A stretch of 64,000 bases of DNA from Winogradskyella costae (GTDB lineage: Bacteria; Bacteroidota; Bacteroidia; Flavobacteriales; Flavobacteriaceae), in the NCBI RefSeq assembly GCF_013403865.1, contig NZ_JABFDK010000002.1, forward strand, positions 124,001 to 188,000, read 5' to 3'. Below, piece after piece: positions 8,809 to 17,611 of the stretch. Under the pieces are notes generated by a model. The model had not been told where the DNA came from. It made no database searches and was given only the letters and a program-made list of their open reading frames with translations. The translations under genes were made by a program, and so were the position numbers. Each line of letters starts with the position of its first letter. Positions within the stretch are counted from its first letter, which is position 1.

Positions 8809-9270
8809 ATGGAACTTATATTAAAACAAGACGTTGAAAATTTAGGATTTAAAGACGATATTGTATCTGTTAAGAACGGTTATGGTAGAAATTTTTTAAT
8901 TCCTCAAGGACAAGCTATTATGGCTACTTCTTCTGCTAAGAAAGTATTAGCAGAAACTTTAAAGCAAAGAGCTTACAAAGAGAAAACTATTATTGCTGAA
9001 GCTGAAAAAACTGCTGATGCTATAAGAGGTTTAGATATTAAAATTACAGCTAAAGCTGGAACTGGTGCAACTGCTGGAGATAAATTATTTGGTTCTATTA
9101 CCACTATGGATTTAGCTGCTGCATTTAAAACTGCTGGTCACGATGTTGATAAGAAATTTATTTCTATCAATGGTGGTAACATTAAGCGTTTAGGTCAGTA
9201 CGAAGCTGCAATTAGATTACACAGATCAGTAACAGTAGATTTAACTTTCGAAGTTATTGCTGACGCATAA
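8809..9270 (+). CDS. rplI: 50S ribosomal protein bL9
   Basis: 153 residues with both bL9 domains: N-terminal MELILKQDVENLGFKDDIVS, VKNGYGRNFLIPQGQA (the L9 signature), a long central helix (about 45-75) and the C-terminal domain (KLFGSITTMDLAAAF, RLGQYEAAIRLHRSVTVDL). It binds 23S rRNA near the L1 stalk and helps keep reading frame. Last gene of the rpsF operon, followed by a terminator. Confidence 0.98.
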   Translation: MELILKQDVENLGFKDDIVSVKNGYGRNFLIPQGQAIMATSSAKKVLAETLKQRAYKEKTIIAEAEKTADAIRGLDIKITAKAGTGATAGDKLFGSITTMDLAAAFKTAGHDVDKKFISINGGNIKRLGQYEAAIRLHRSVTVDLTFEVIADA

Positions 9271-9288
9271 TCATTTTATTACAATTTT

Positions 9289-9322
9289 AAAAAGCCGTTT
9301 AGTTTACTAAGCGGTTTTTTTA
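9289..9322 (+). terminator. Terminator of the rpsF-rpsR-rplI operon
   Basis: AAAAAGCCGTTTAGT and ACTAAGCGGTTTTTTT form a long stem with two G-U pairs and a 2-nt loop, ending in seven T, about 20 nt after the rplI stop codon. Confidence 0.85.
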
Positions 9323-9383
9323 TAGTTTTTTTTTAACAGTGCAATCAGGTCATTAGTCAACTAGTTTTTTAAACGGTTTTAAC

Positions 9384-10253
9384 ATGAAATATTTTCTATT
9401 AATTTTTACTATTTGCGCTCTTTTTAGTTGTAAGCAATCTACAGAAATAATAAAAAGTTCTGAAACACAGCCTTCTAAGCTTATAGCGCTTTTTAAAGCT
9501 TCTAATTCCGGGTATCCAAATATTAGTGTACATCGCGGTGGTAAAGGATTATTTAACTATCCAGAAAATGGTTTAGAGACTTTAAAATATGTCAATGATA
9601 GTATTGTTGCTGTTTATGAAGTTGATGTTGCGCAAACTAAAGATGGGCAATTGATTTTGCTTCATGATAACACTATTGATAGAACCACAACAGGAACTGG
9701 AAAGGTCGATGAATTAACATTTGCTGAATTGAAACACTTTAATTTAGTGGACGATCATGGTAATGAAACCACTTTTAAAATCCCATTGTTTTCAGACGTA
9801 TTAGATTGGTGTGTAAAGCAGAATGTTATTCTTACCGTCGATATTAAAAAAACGGTGAGTCAAAAAGTTGTTATAGACGCTATTAAAAAGGCCAATGCAG
9901 AAGATCATAGTATTATTATAACTTACAATATAGAACAGGCTATCTCTGCATACCAATTAGCACCACAATTATTACTATCTGTTTCTGCACGAAATAATGA
10001 AGAATTTGAACGTTTATTAGACGCTAAAATACCAACAGAAAACATGTTGGCTTTTACCGGAACACGCTTATCAGAAGAATCGTTTTTTAAGAGATTACAC
10101 GATAATAACATTGTTTGCATGTTGGGTACCTTAGGTAACTTAGATAAAAGTGCGGAAGCCAAAGGAGACGAATTATATAACCGCTGGAAAGAAAAAGGGG
10201 CAAATATTATGGCAACGGACAGACCTTTTGAGGCTTTTAAGGCTATAAATTAA
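9384..10253 (+). CDS. Lipoprotein glycerophosphodiester phosphodiesterase
   Basis: 289 residues with a lipoprotein signal peptide (MKYFLLIFTICALFSC, lipid-bearing Cys16). The mature enzyme is a GDPD TIM barrel: catalytic HRGG with PENGLETL, EVDVAQTKDGQLILLHDNTI (metal-binding Glu/Asp and second His), DRTTTGTGKV, then VDIKK, and a C-terminal GANIMATDRP. These enzymes split glycerophosphodiesters to glycerol 3-phosphate and an alcohol; the lipoprotein form would act in the periplasm or at the outer membrane. All catalytic residues I know are present. It stands alone, 113 nt after the rplI stop codon and 104 nt before DUF6495. Confidence 0.93.
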   Translation: MKYFLLIFTICALFSCKQSTEIIKSSETQPSKLIALFKASNSGYPNISVHRGGKGLFNYPENGLETLKYVNDSIVAVYEVDVAQTKDGQLILLHDNTIDRTTTGTGKVDELTFAELKHFNLVDDHGNETTFKIPLFSDVLDWCVKQNVILTVDIKKTVSQKVVIDAIKKANAEDHSIIITYNIEQAISAYQLAPQLLLSVSARNNEEFERLLDAKIPTENMLAFTGTRLSEESFFKRLHDNNIVCMLGTLGNLDKSAEAKGDELYNRWKEKGANIMATDRPFEAFKAIN

Positions 10254-10357
10254 TTTTATAAAAAATTCACTAACTATAAAATTACGTCTTATCAATTTAT
10301 GAATTGAGAGACAGCTCAAATATACTTCACGATAAATAACAGTAATTATTTAAACAC

Positions 10358-10831
10358 ATGAAATATTCAAGATTAACCAAAGAACAATTTGAAGAATTAC
10401 GCGAAGAGTTCATCAACTTCTTAGCAACACAATCTATTACAGGTGATGAATGGGAAGCTATTAAAAAGAATAAACCAGAAACTGCTGAACAAGAATTAGA
10501 TGTTTTTAGCGATTTAGTTTGGCTTGGTGTTTTAACTAAAGTAAAATATTTAGAGCATATTTCGCCTAATCAAATTCACCTGTTTGAATGCAATGAAAAG
10601 AGCATGCGTTTAATTGCTTTAAGAATTGAAAATGAATATGTAGATTTTACAACCAAAGAAGGTTTTAATTGGTTAAGAGATAATTTGCTGTCAGATTCTG
10701 TAGAATTTTTTAATGCTAAAAAAGACTATTCAGACGATAAACATTTAGATATATTTAAAATGATTCAATCTGGTGCGAGTATTACAAAAGGAGAATTATT
10801 TAATTATTTTTCTAATCTAGTAAAAGGATAA
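10358..10831 (+). CDS. DUF6495 family cytoplasmic protein
   Basis: 157 residues, no signal peptide or membrane segment, rich in Glu and Asp. The opening MKYSRLTKEQFEELREEFIN and the block ETAEQELDVFSDLVWLGVL, followed by WLRDNLLSDSVEFF, recall the DUF6495 family, which is nearly confined to Flavobacteriia. Function unknown. It is a single-gene unit; downstream is the repeat doublet at 10862-10984. Confidence 0.8.
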   Translation: MKYSRLTKEQFEELREEFINFLATQSITGDEWEAIKKNKPETAEQELDVFSDLVWLGVLTKVKYLEHISPNQIHLFECNEKSMRLIALRIENEYVDFTTKEGFNWLRDNLLSDSVEFFNAKKDYSDDKHLDIFKMIQSGASITKGELFNYFSNLVKG

Positions 10832-10861
10832 ATCCCTATTACAAAAAATAATAATCTTAAT

Positions 10862-10984
10862 TCGTCACTTCGAGTGGTTTGTGAGGTACACGTAAATTGC
10901 ATCGAGAAGCTTTTGTTAGATAATGCTATTTTTAAGGTTCTCGATACAACATTGTGAGAAAAGCAATGTCACGCGAACTGACAT
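10862..10984. repeat. Inverted-repeat intergenic element (REP/MITE-like doublet)
   Basis: Left half (about 10862-10911) reads TCGTCACTTCGAGTG ... TTGCATCGAGAAGC. The reverse complement of the right half (about 10935-10984) reads ATGTCAGTTCGCGTGAC ... TTGTATCGAGAACC. The two halves form an imperfect inverted repeat of about 50 nt each with a 20-25 nt centre. No coding content. A diverged half-copy lies upstream of rlmH at 1900-1970. Confidence 0.65.
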
Positions 10985-11025
10985 CCAATTATAAATAGAA
11001 ATTAAATTACTGATGTTGTTTGAGA

Positions 11026-11044
11026 TTCCTGCCTTCGCAGGAAT
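11026..11044. terminator. Hairpin at the 3' end of the MacB-type permease gene
   Basis: TTCCTGC (11026-11032) and GCAGGAA pair perfectly, extended by flanking A/T, with a CTTC loop. It sits 4 nt beyond the permease stop codon (minus strand). There is no long T run, so it may be a repeat-type hairpin that doubles as a terminator. Confidence 0.5.
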
Positions 11045-11047
11045 ATA

Positions 11048-12289
11048 TTACTCATAACGTAAAGATTCAATAGGATCTAATTTTGCCGCTTTGGTCGCAG
11101 GATATAAACCCGAAATTACAGCGACTATAAAAGCGATACTTGTTGCCCATATCATCGCCACCCATGGTGTTGAGAATTCAAGATCAAAGCCTTTGGCAAC
11201 AGCTAAACCAATTAAAATTCCAAGAATAGTTCCTAAAAGACCACCGAGCTGACCAATTATTATGGTTTCCATAAAAAACTGAAAGGCAATCGTTTTGCTT
11301 TTAGCTCCAAGCGCTTTTCTTACACCAATTTCTCGTGTGCGCTCGCTTACCGAAACTAGCATAATGTTCATCAGGGCAATGGTAGATCCAAAAATGGTGA
11401 TGATACTAATAATCCAGGCTGCAACATAAAGCGCCGCTGTATTTTGTGCCACTTGGTTCAATAGATCTTCACTACGTTCAATGCCAAAATCGTTCTTTTC
11501 TATTGGATTTAGTCCTCTAATATTACGAAATGTTAATATGGCATCATCTTGAGCAGCTTCTAACATATCCGTTTTATCTACTTTAACACTAAGACTGTAA
11601 TTAATATTTGGATTTGTAAAAATAGAACGCGCTCTTTGAAGCGGCATAAATACGCGCAAATCTTGATTATTACCAAACGTAGCTCCTTTCTCTTTTAAAA
11701 CACCAACCACCTTAAATTTAGAACCTCTAATGCTTATAGTTTTTCCAATAGGATTTTCAACAGGAAATAATGCTTTTTGTAAATCGCTACCAATAACGCA
11801 AACCGCATTACTATTATCAACATCAAATACATTGAGCGAACGCCCGTTTTCAACCTCTAAACCAGAATTTTCAAGATAAAATTCGTTTGCGCCCAACACG
11901 GCTACTTCCGGATCTGTTTTTTTGTTATCGTATTTTACTTCAGCCGCAGAAGTACCATAAAAGGATACGGCCACTTTAGTAAATGGAAAATTATAATTGT
12001 CTTCAAAATCCTTTACATCTCTATAATCGATAATTGGATTTATTTTCTGACGTTCTCTACTGCTTTGACGTTGCGCTGTAAATTCGTAGCGTTGAAAATT
12101 AAAAGTATTAGAACCCATAGAAGAGAAATTACTAGCAATGGTGTTCTCTAACGCAGATACTCCGCTTAAAATTCCGACCAATGCCATGATACCAATTGCG
12201 ATAATTAAAACCGTTAAAATGGTTCGTAGCAATTGACTTTTTATAGAATCGAAAGCAATTCTAATATTCTCTTTGGCTAATGAAAACAT
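11048..12289 (-). CDS. MacB/FtsX-type ABC transporter permease
   Basis: 413 residues: an N-terminal transmembrane helix (about 20-43, LLRTILTVLIIAIGIMALVG), a large periplasmic MacB_PCD domain (about 45-280) and three C-terminal helices of the FtsX domain, with the conserved VSERTREIGVRKALGAK coupling segment before the last two helices and GLYPATKAAKLDPIESLRYE at the end. This type does not move substrates through a pore but passes mechanical force to periplasmic partners, as in MacAB-TolC efflux or lipoprotein release. No ATPase or MacA gene is adjacent in the window, so the partners must be elsewhere. Confidence 0.92.
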   Translation of the reverse strand: MFSLAKENIRIAFDSIKSQLLRTILTVLIIAIGIMALVGILSGVSALENTIASNFSSMGSNTFNFQRYEFTAQRQSSRERQKINPIIDYRDVKDFEDNYNFPFTKVAVSFYGTSAAEVKYDNKKTDPEVAVLGANEFYLENSGLEVENGRSLNVFDVDNSNAVCVIGSDLQKALFPVENPIGKTISIRGSKFKVVGVLKEKGATFGNNQDLRVFMPLQRARSIFTNPNINYSLSVKVDKTDMLEAAQDDAILTFRNIRGLNPIEKNDFGIERSEDLLNQVAQNTAALYVAAWIISIITIFGSTIALMNIMLVSVSERTREIGVRKALGAKSKTIAFQFFMETIIIGQLGGLLGTILGILIGLAVAKGFDLEFSTPWVAMIWATSIAFIVAVISGLYPATKAAKLDPIESLRYE

Positions 12290-12394
12290 AGTTTTTTGTC
12301 GCGTTAGTTGGGTTGTTTTAAGTATAAGACGACTTAAACAGCATAAAGTTACTATAAAATGAAGATATCTTTACAAGACCTCTAAAAAATATAA

Positions 12395-12402
12395 TATTTT
12401 TG
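12395..12402 (+). promoter_or_regulatory. Candidate -7 element of the hisS promoter
   Basis: TATTTTTG matches TAnnTTTG exactly and lies 64 nt upstream of the hisS ATG. The expected -33 TTG is not clear; TTAC at 12371 is the nearest candidate. Confidence 0.4.
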
Positions 12403-12466
12403 TGATTACTATAGAGTTTAAATTAAGTTTCACTAAATAAGATTTCCACTTTCGTGGAAAGTAAAC

Positions 12467-13849
12467 ATGGCACAAAAACCAAGCATCCCAAAAGGTACAA
12501 GAGATTTTAACGCAGAGGAAGTCGCAAAACGTTCTTATATCATGGAAACGATAAAAGAGCAGTTTCAAATTTTCGGATTTCAACCTATTGAAACTCCAAG
12601 TTTTGAGAATTCAGAGACCTTAATGGGGAAATATGGTGATGAAGGAGACCGCTTAATTTTTAAAATTTTGAATAGTGGAGAATATTTAAAGAAAATTTCA
12701 GAAGATGATTATAATTCTAAATCTGAAAGTTTAATTACTCCTAAAATCTCTGAGAAAGCATTGCGCTACGACCTCACGGTGCCTTTTGCACGTTACGTCG
12801 TACAACATCAAAACGAAATCGAGTTCCCATTTAAGCGCTACCAGATTCAACCCGTTTGGCGTGCAGACCGTCCACAAAAAGGACGTTTTAGAGAGTTTTT
12901 TCAATGTGATGCTGATGTGGTAGGTTCTAAATCGTTGTTTCAAGAAGTAGAATTTGTACAGTTGTACGATGCGGTATTTTCAGCTTTAAAATTAGAAGGA
13001 GTAACCATAAAAATCAATAATCGTAAGATCTTATCTGGGATTGCAGAAGTGATTGGTGCACAAGATAAACTCATTGATTTTACAGTCGCTTTAGATAAAT
13101 TAGATAAAATCGGTGAAGAGAAGGTAAAAGAAGAAATGCGAGGTAAAGGGATTTCTGAAGAAGGGATTTCTAAACTTCAGCCTTTATTCACCTTAAAAGG
13201 GGATTTCGGTAACCAGATTGAAAGTTTAAAATCTATTTTAAGTACTTCTGAAATTGGACTAAAAGGAATTGAAGAACTCAAATTTATAAACACAGCCATT
13301 TCAAACTTAAAACTAAAAACAGCAACGTTACAATTAGATGTGACTTTAGCAAGAGGTCTAAATTATTACACAGGTGCCATTTTTGAAGTGTCAGCACCCG
13401 AAGGTGTAAAAATGGGATCCATTGGTGGAGGTGGTCGTTACGATGATCTAACCGGAATCTTTGGTCTTAAAGATATGAGTGGAGTAGGGATTAGCTTTGG
13501 TTTAGATCGTATTTATTTGGTCTTAGAGGAATTGGATTTATTTCCATCAACCATAGCGGAATCTACAAAAGTACTTTTCATTAATTTTGGTGACAAAGAG
13601 GCTATGTTTAGTTTGGGAGCCGTTACTAAATTGAGACAAGCCAATGTAAAAGCAGAATTGTTTCCTGATGCTGCGTTTTCTGGTAAGCAAATGAAAAAAC
13701 AAATGAATTATGCGAACCGTCGTAATATTCCATTTGTGGTTATCATGGGTGAGGAAGAATTAAAATCCGAAGTATTCACCTTAAAAAATATGGCTTCAGG
13801 CGAGCAACATAAGGTAGATTTTGAGGCGCTTTTTAACCTGTTAAAATAA
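12467..13849 (+). CDS. hisS: Histidine--tRNA ligase
   Basis: 460-residue class II aminoacyl-tRNA synthetase. Opening [10 protein letters not shown]; motif 1 around [17 protein letters not shown]; motif 2 [20 protein letters not shown]; histidine-binding loops [14 protein letters not shown] and [10 protein letters not shown]; motif 3 [15 protein letters not shown]; and a C-terminal anticodon-binding domain (about 365-460, [24 protein letters not shown]). The insertion between motif 2 and the His loop is of normal Bacteroidota size. Transcribed away from the permease gene, and ends at a shared terminator facing the LamG gene. Confidence 0.97.
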   Translation: MAQKPSIPKGTRDFNAEEVAKRSYIMETIKEQFQIFGFQPIETPSFENSETLMGKYGDEGDRLIFKILNSGEYLKKISEDDYNSKSESLITPKISEKALRYDLTVPFARYVVQHQNEIEFPFKRYQIQPVWRADRPQKGRFREFFQCDADVVGSKSLFQEVEFVQLYDAVFSALKLEGVTIKINNRKILSGIAEVIGAQDKLIDFTVALDKLDKIGEEKVKEEMRGKGISEEGISKLQPLFTLKGDFGNQIESLKSILSTSEIGLKGIEELKFINTAISNLKLKTATLQLDVTLARGLNYYTGAIFEVSAPEGVKMGSIGGGGRYDDLTGIFGLKDMSGVGISFGLDRIYLVLEELDLFPSTIAESTKVLFINFGDKEAMFSLGAVTKLRQANVKAELFPDAAFSGKQMKKQMNYANRRNIPFVVIMGEEELKSEVFTLKNMASGEQHKVDFEALFNLLK

Positions 13850-13852
13850 AGA

Positions 13853-13883
13853 AAGCCTCAGTTTTTACAAACTGAGACTTTCT
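13853..13883. terminator. Bidirectional terminator between hisS and the LamG/T9SS gene
   Basis: CTCAGTTT and AAACTGAG form an 8-bp stem with a TTAC loop. It is flanked by AGAAAG and CTTTCT, which extend the pairing with one bulge. It lies between two convergent stop codons. Confidence 0.75.
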
Positions 13884-13897
13884 AATCACTAACTAAA

Positions 13898-16800
13898 CTA
13901 ATCAACTATAATTTTTTTTGTTACGATCAGGCCTGCATTTGTTTGTAATTTAACGATATAGGTTCCTGTATTTAAGTTTTTTATATTGTATTCCGAATAC
14001 TTATGTTGCTCAACCGTATTAATGTTGCAGACAGATTGCCCTAGCATATTAAAAACAATTATCGATTTTAGATCAATTTGGTTAGGGTTTACAACGACAA
14101 TTTTTTTAATAGCATTAGAGTACAGTACACCTAATGGATTTGTAATGTGGTCCTCAATCCCCAACACATTATTTTGCGTACCGAACGTAATTTCAAAACG
14201 ATCGAAATAATCTCCCTTTGTTAAGAATATATCGTAACTACCTGTTCTTAAATCATGATAAATACCTAATTCATTATCGTGTAAATACACATTCATACTA
14301 ATAGGGACATGTTCTAAAGCATCAATGAATATTGAATTAATACCATCTGTTTGTGTTCTTAAGCCTAGTGGATAGATTGCGGAACTATCAGATTCATTAC
14401 TAGCTTGAATAATGTAAGCCTCATCATTAATAAGCCAAAACATATCATCAATTTGTGTTTCGTTAATTTCTCCATCATAAGCCCAGTCTACTCCAGATGT
14501 CGAATTTTCATCTATGGTTAATAATAACTGACGACGAATTGTATTAACAGAGTTAAAACCTATTCTAAATTTCATGCGTTGGTCTTCAGTTTCAACATAC
14601 GCTTCGTTTTCAGTAGTACCAGAATTAGAATTCCTCATAAACACAGAAGTATTTCCTTCTTTTTTAAACGTACGTTGTCCGTTATTAAAGTTGATTGTTC
14701 CTGTGTTTTGTCCAATTACAAAAAAACCTTGTCCAACCGGAATATAACGTTCTGGAGCTTTCGTCGGTTCCCCATCGAATTCTAAGGCGGAAAGGTTACT
14801 TCCTTTATATGCAGCAGCAACAGAGCCAGAAAAATTAAAAGTAGCATAGCCACCAGCATAGTCTTGTATTGCGTGTGTACCTCCGCCCCAATGATTCCAG
14901 AAATATAATGTTCCACTAATTAATGGGAGTCCATTAGGTGTGGCATCAGGTCCATTATCTTTAATAAATTGTAAGGCATTTATAGCAGAAGGATAAGGAT
15001 TGCCTATTAAGTAATCACTGTTAGAAAGTAAAGGAAGATTAATATCTCCATTATTTGGTTTTCCTGAGAATACATAGTTTTGAGGCGCTGAAATCGGACC
15101 TGTCCCTGGACCTTTCATGGTAAATCCTTCTCCGGGTAATATATTACCGGTACGTCTAATGTGCTGCCATGCAGAATAGTTATTACTCGGTAGATTGGTG
15201 TACTTCCAAATCCAGTAATCGGCTATTTTAATAGGGTGGGTGGCGGCTCCGTTATAGCCTGAGGATAAAAATTGGATATCTTCAGGGGTACTCGGATCGG
15301 TTCCATCTTTTAAAACATCCATCACTCTAAAGTTTTCAACTTCAGAATTTACACGTCTTACAGGAGAGGACCAATAATTATAAGTATAGGTGTCTGCAGT
15401 ACCTTGTTGATCGCGCTCAATTTTACCATTAGCTATTACTTCTAAGTCACTTTCTAACGTTTGAATTAATTGTGATTCTCCATTTAAATCGATGGTTCCT
15501 GTAAGGCTTAAAAGATGTGTTATGGCTAAGCCATTTCCAGCATAGGTTTCTGTGTCTCCTGTTACTATTAATTCATTGGAGTCAACGAATAAACCAAGGA
15601 GCGTTCTCGTATTGTTCTTTAATATTGGTAAATGGACGTTGTTCATGGTTAATCGATGGGAAGTTCTAACGATATTCCAATCTATGGTTTCTGTGGGATT
15701 AACAATAGATGTAGATCCAGGTATATTTTGTAGATTTCCATTTAGCCAAGAGGTGTTAGTCGTCCAATCCCCATCTTGATTTGAAATATAAGGTAATGGT
15801 GCCGTTTCTTTATCAACAGTTAACAGGTGTTTTAAATAACCGTTATTATTGTTTTCCGAAGCATCAATAGTATTTTTATACGTGAAATTAGACATCGGAT
15901 AATACGCCGCTAAATTTGACCAAGGAATTGCATTAATTTCATTTTTTGTAACCGAAATTGGTAATGCCTTTCCTATTACTTTACCAAAGTCATCAGCAAT
16001 TTCCTGATTCATGATAAAGCGCAATTGGTCTTCTGTTAAAAACGTATTCCAAATACGAACCTCATCGATATGACCTTTAAAGTGTTGTATTGTTAATCTT
16101 TTTCCGGCAGCTGCAACGTGAAATGATTTATCAGTAACTTTAGGAGCGGATTGTTCAGCAACACTATCTAGTACACCGTCAATATATATGGAAACTTCCG
16201 AGCCGTTGTAAGTAACCGCAATATGATGCCATTTGTTACTTGGAATTACGGTGTGAGATGTAAGTGATTGACTACCGTCATTTATCCACTTAATGTTAAT
16301 TTTATTTGCATCAGTCAATGTTAAATCATAACCTTCAGTAAATGCGAGATCTCTTTTAGAAAGTATAGAAGTATCCGCGGTTTGGGGTGAATCATGATTT
16401 ATCCATGCAGAAATTGAAAAACCAGAAGGATTTAAATCTAAAGTGTTGTGCATATCTATATAACTGTCAGAACCGTTAAAATAGATAGCACGTTCTTCTG
16501 TAATTTGAGCTGAAAAACCAAAAGTGATATAAGATGTGTCACTAAAGTTGTAATCCGTTTCTAAATATCCATCGGCATCTAAATTCAGTATTCTATAATC
16601 GACATGAGCATCGAAGGTATTTGAATCGGAAACCAGCATGTAATAGTTGCCTTCGGTAGCGGTAGCCGTAATAGCGTCTTGTGGTAGTTTAAGATTTAGC
16701 TTTGGAATGATTTCACCATTTTTAACAATCTTCCAAATGCGTTGCATGGCCGTGTATGAAACATTGGTAGTAAGTTCTAATGGTATTTCAGAACTAAGAT

Positions 16801-17167
16801 TAACGGTTACAGGTAATGATGTACTGTTTAAAACGGCACCATTGTTTCCCCATACAAAAGAATTCTGAGTGTTGCTCGCTGAAATATTAAAGTTTGAATT
16901 GTGTGCAGTAAAATCTTCGGCTAGACTAATGATAAGAATATCAGGATAATTAGATTCATGAGACGCTCTTGTAGCAGATGAAGAGTATACGTTTGAAGAT
17001 TCGCAATTTCGTATTGTCGAGATATTATAATCATAACCCTCCAATTGTGATAAACTTCTTTCATCAATGTTATAATAATTAACTCTTTTTATTCCCTCTA
17101 ATTGCTGGGCATAACTAGAGCAGACAAAGAGTAGTAAAAGGTGAAAAAATAATGTAATTTTTTTCAT
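13898..17167 (-). CDS. Large secreted LamG-domain protein with T9SS type A sorting domain
   Basis: 1089 residues. A Sec signal peptide (MKKITLFFHLLLLFVCSSYA) is followed by a unique N-terminal region with a TSTIRNCESS-like stretch. A LamG/concanavalin-like domain covers about 225-385 (AIYFNGSDSYIDM, SISAWINHD, WHHIAVTYNGSEVSIYIDG, GHIDEVRIWN). A long beta-rich middle follows, and the C-terminal 75 residues are a Por_Secre_tail (VVVNPNQIDLKSIIVFNMLG, then NLNTGTYIVKLQTNAG), the type IX secretion signal that is removed as the protein is anchored or released. Probable surface glycan-binding or structural protein. Many Asn/Ser/Thr-rich loops, as usual for T9SS cargo. The N-terminal third has no family I know. 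Confidence 0.88.
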   Translation of the reverse strand: MKKITLFFHLLLLFVCSSYAQQLEGIKRVNYYNIDERSLSQLEGYDYNISTIRNCESSNVYSSSATRASHESNYPDILIISLAEDFTAHNSNFNISASNTQNSFVWGNNGAVLNSTSLPVTVNLSSEIPLELTTNVSYTAMQRIWKIVKNGEIIPKLNLKLPQDAITATATEGNYYMLVSDSNTFDAHVDYRILNLDADGYLETDYNFSDTSYITFGFSAQITEERAIYFNGSDSYIDMHNTLDLNPSGFSISAWINHDSPQTADTSILSKRDLAFTEGYDLTLTDANKINIKWINDGSQSLTSHTVIPSNKWHHIAVTYNGSEVSIYIDGVLDSVAEQSAPKVTDKSFHVAAAGKRLTIQHFKGHIDEVRIWNTFLTEDQLRFIMNQEIADDFGKVIGKALPISVTKNEINAIPWSNLAAYYPMSNFTYKNTIDASENNNNGYLKHLLTVDKETAPLPYISNQDGDWTTNTSWLNGNLQNIPGSTSIVNPTETIDWNIVRTSHRLTMNNVHLPILKNNTRTLLGLFVDSNELIVTGDTETYAGNGLAITHLLSLTGTIDLNGESQLIQTLESDLEVIANGKIERDQQGTADTYTYNYWSSPVRRVNSEVENFRVMDVLKDGTDPSTPEDIQFLSSGYNGAATHPIKIADYWIWKYTNLPSNNYSAWQHIRRTGNILPGEGFTMKGPGTGPISAPQNYVFSGKPNNGDINLPLLSNSDYLIGNPYPSAINALQFIKDNGPDATPNGLPLISGTLYFWNHWGGGTHAIQDYAGGYATFNFSGSVAAAYKGSNLSALEFDGEPTKAPERYIPVGQGFFVIGQNTGTINFNNGQRTFKKEGNTSVFMRNSNSGTTENEAYVETEDQRMKFRIGFNSVNTIRRQLLLTIDENSTSGVDWAYDGEINETQIDDMFWLINDEAYIIQASNESDSSAIYPLGLRTQTDGINSIFIDALEHVPISMNVYLHDNELGIYHDLRTGSYDIFLTKGDYFDRFEITFGTQNNVLGIEDHITNPLGVLYSNAIKKIVVVNPNQIDLKSIIVFNMLGQSVCNINTVEQHKYSEYNIKNLNTGTYIVKLQTNAGLIVTKKIIVD

Positions 17168-17611
17168 TAGGTTTGGGGATGAATGAAATAATTATGGGGC
17201 GAATATACTATTATTTTTGAATTTTCATCCATAAAAAGCAAATAAATCCGATGAAATGCGTTTTTGTTAGCATTTAAAGCTTATAATTAGCATGGGCACC
17301 TTGCTTTAATTTTATGAGTGCGACCACTTGATTGTGAAGAAAAAAATCCATCATTTTAACTAAAGTCTGAAATTTTGTAAGTACTTATATCAAAAGAATT
17401 TATAAAGAATTAATACGATTTTAGTCTAAAAATACCCATTATCGTGTATTTCAAATATTCATGAAAGGTTATATTTTACACGCAATTATGTTGCTAAAAG
17501 TGTTGTTCATGGGGATTTCAATGTTCTTGTCGAAAATGTTAAATTTTAATAATGACTTAACAAGAATTTATCTACATTGGAAACCTTTAAGTAATTAGCT
17601 ATTACATATTT
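17168..17611. other. Intergenic region between divergent surface-protein genes
   Basis: 444 nt without a credible ORF, between the LamG protein (minus) and the large adhesin (plus). On the minus strand TATATTCG near 17200 is one mismatch from TAnnTTTG and may serve the LamG gene. I see no clear -33/-7 pair for the adhesin, whose leader must lie in the very A/T-rich part after 17400. No repeats or hairpins stand out. Confidence 0.5.
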
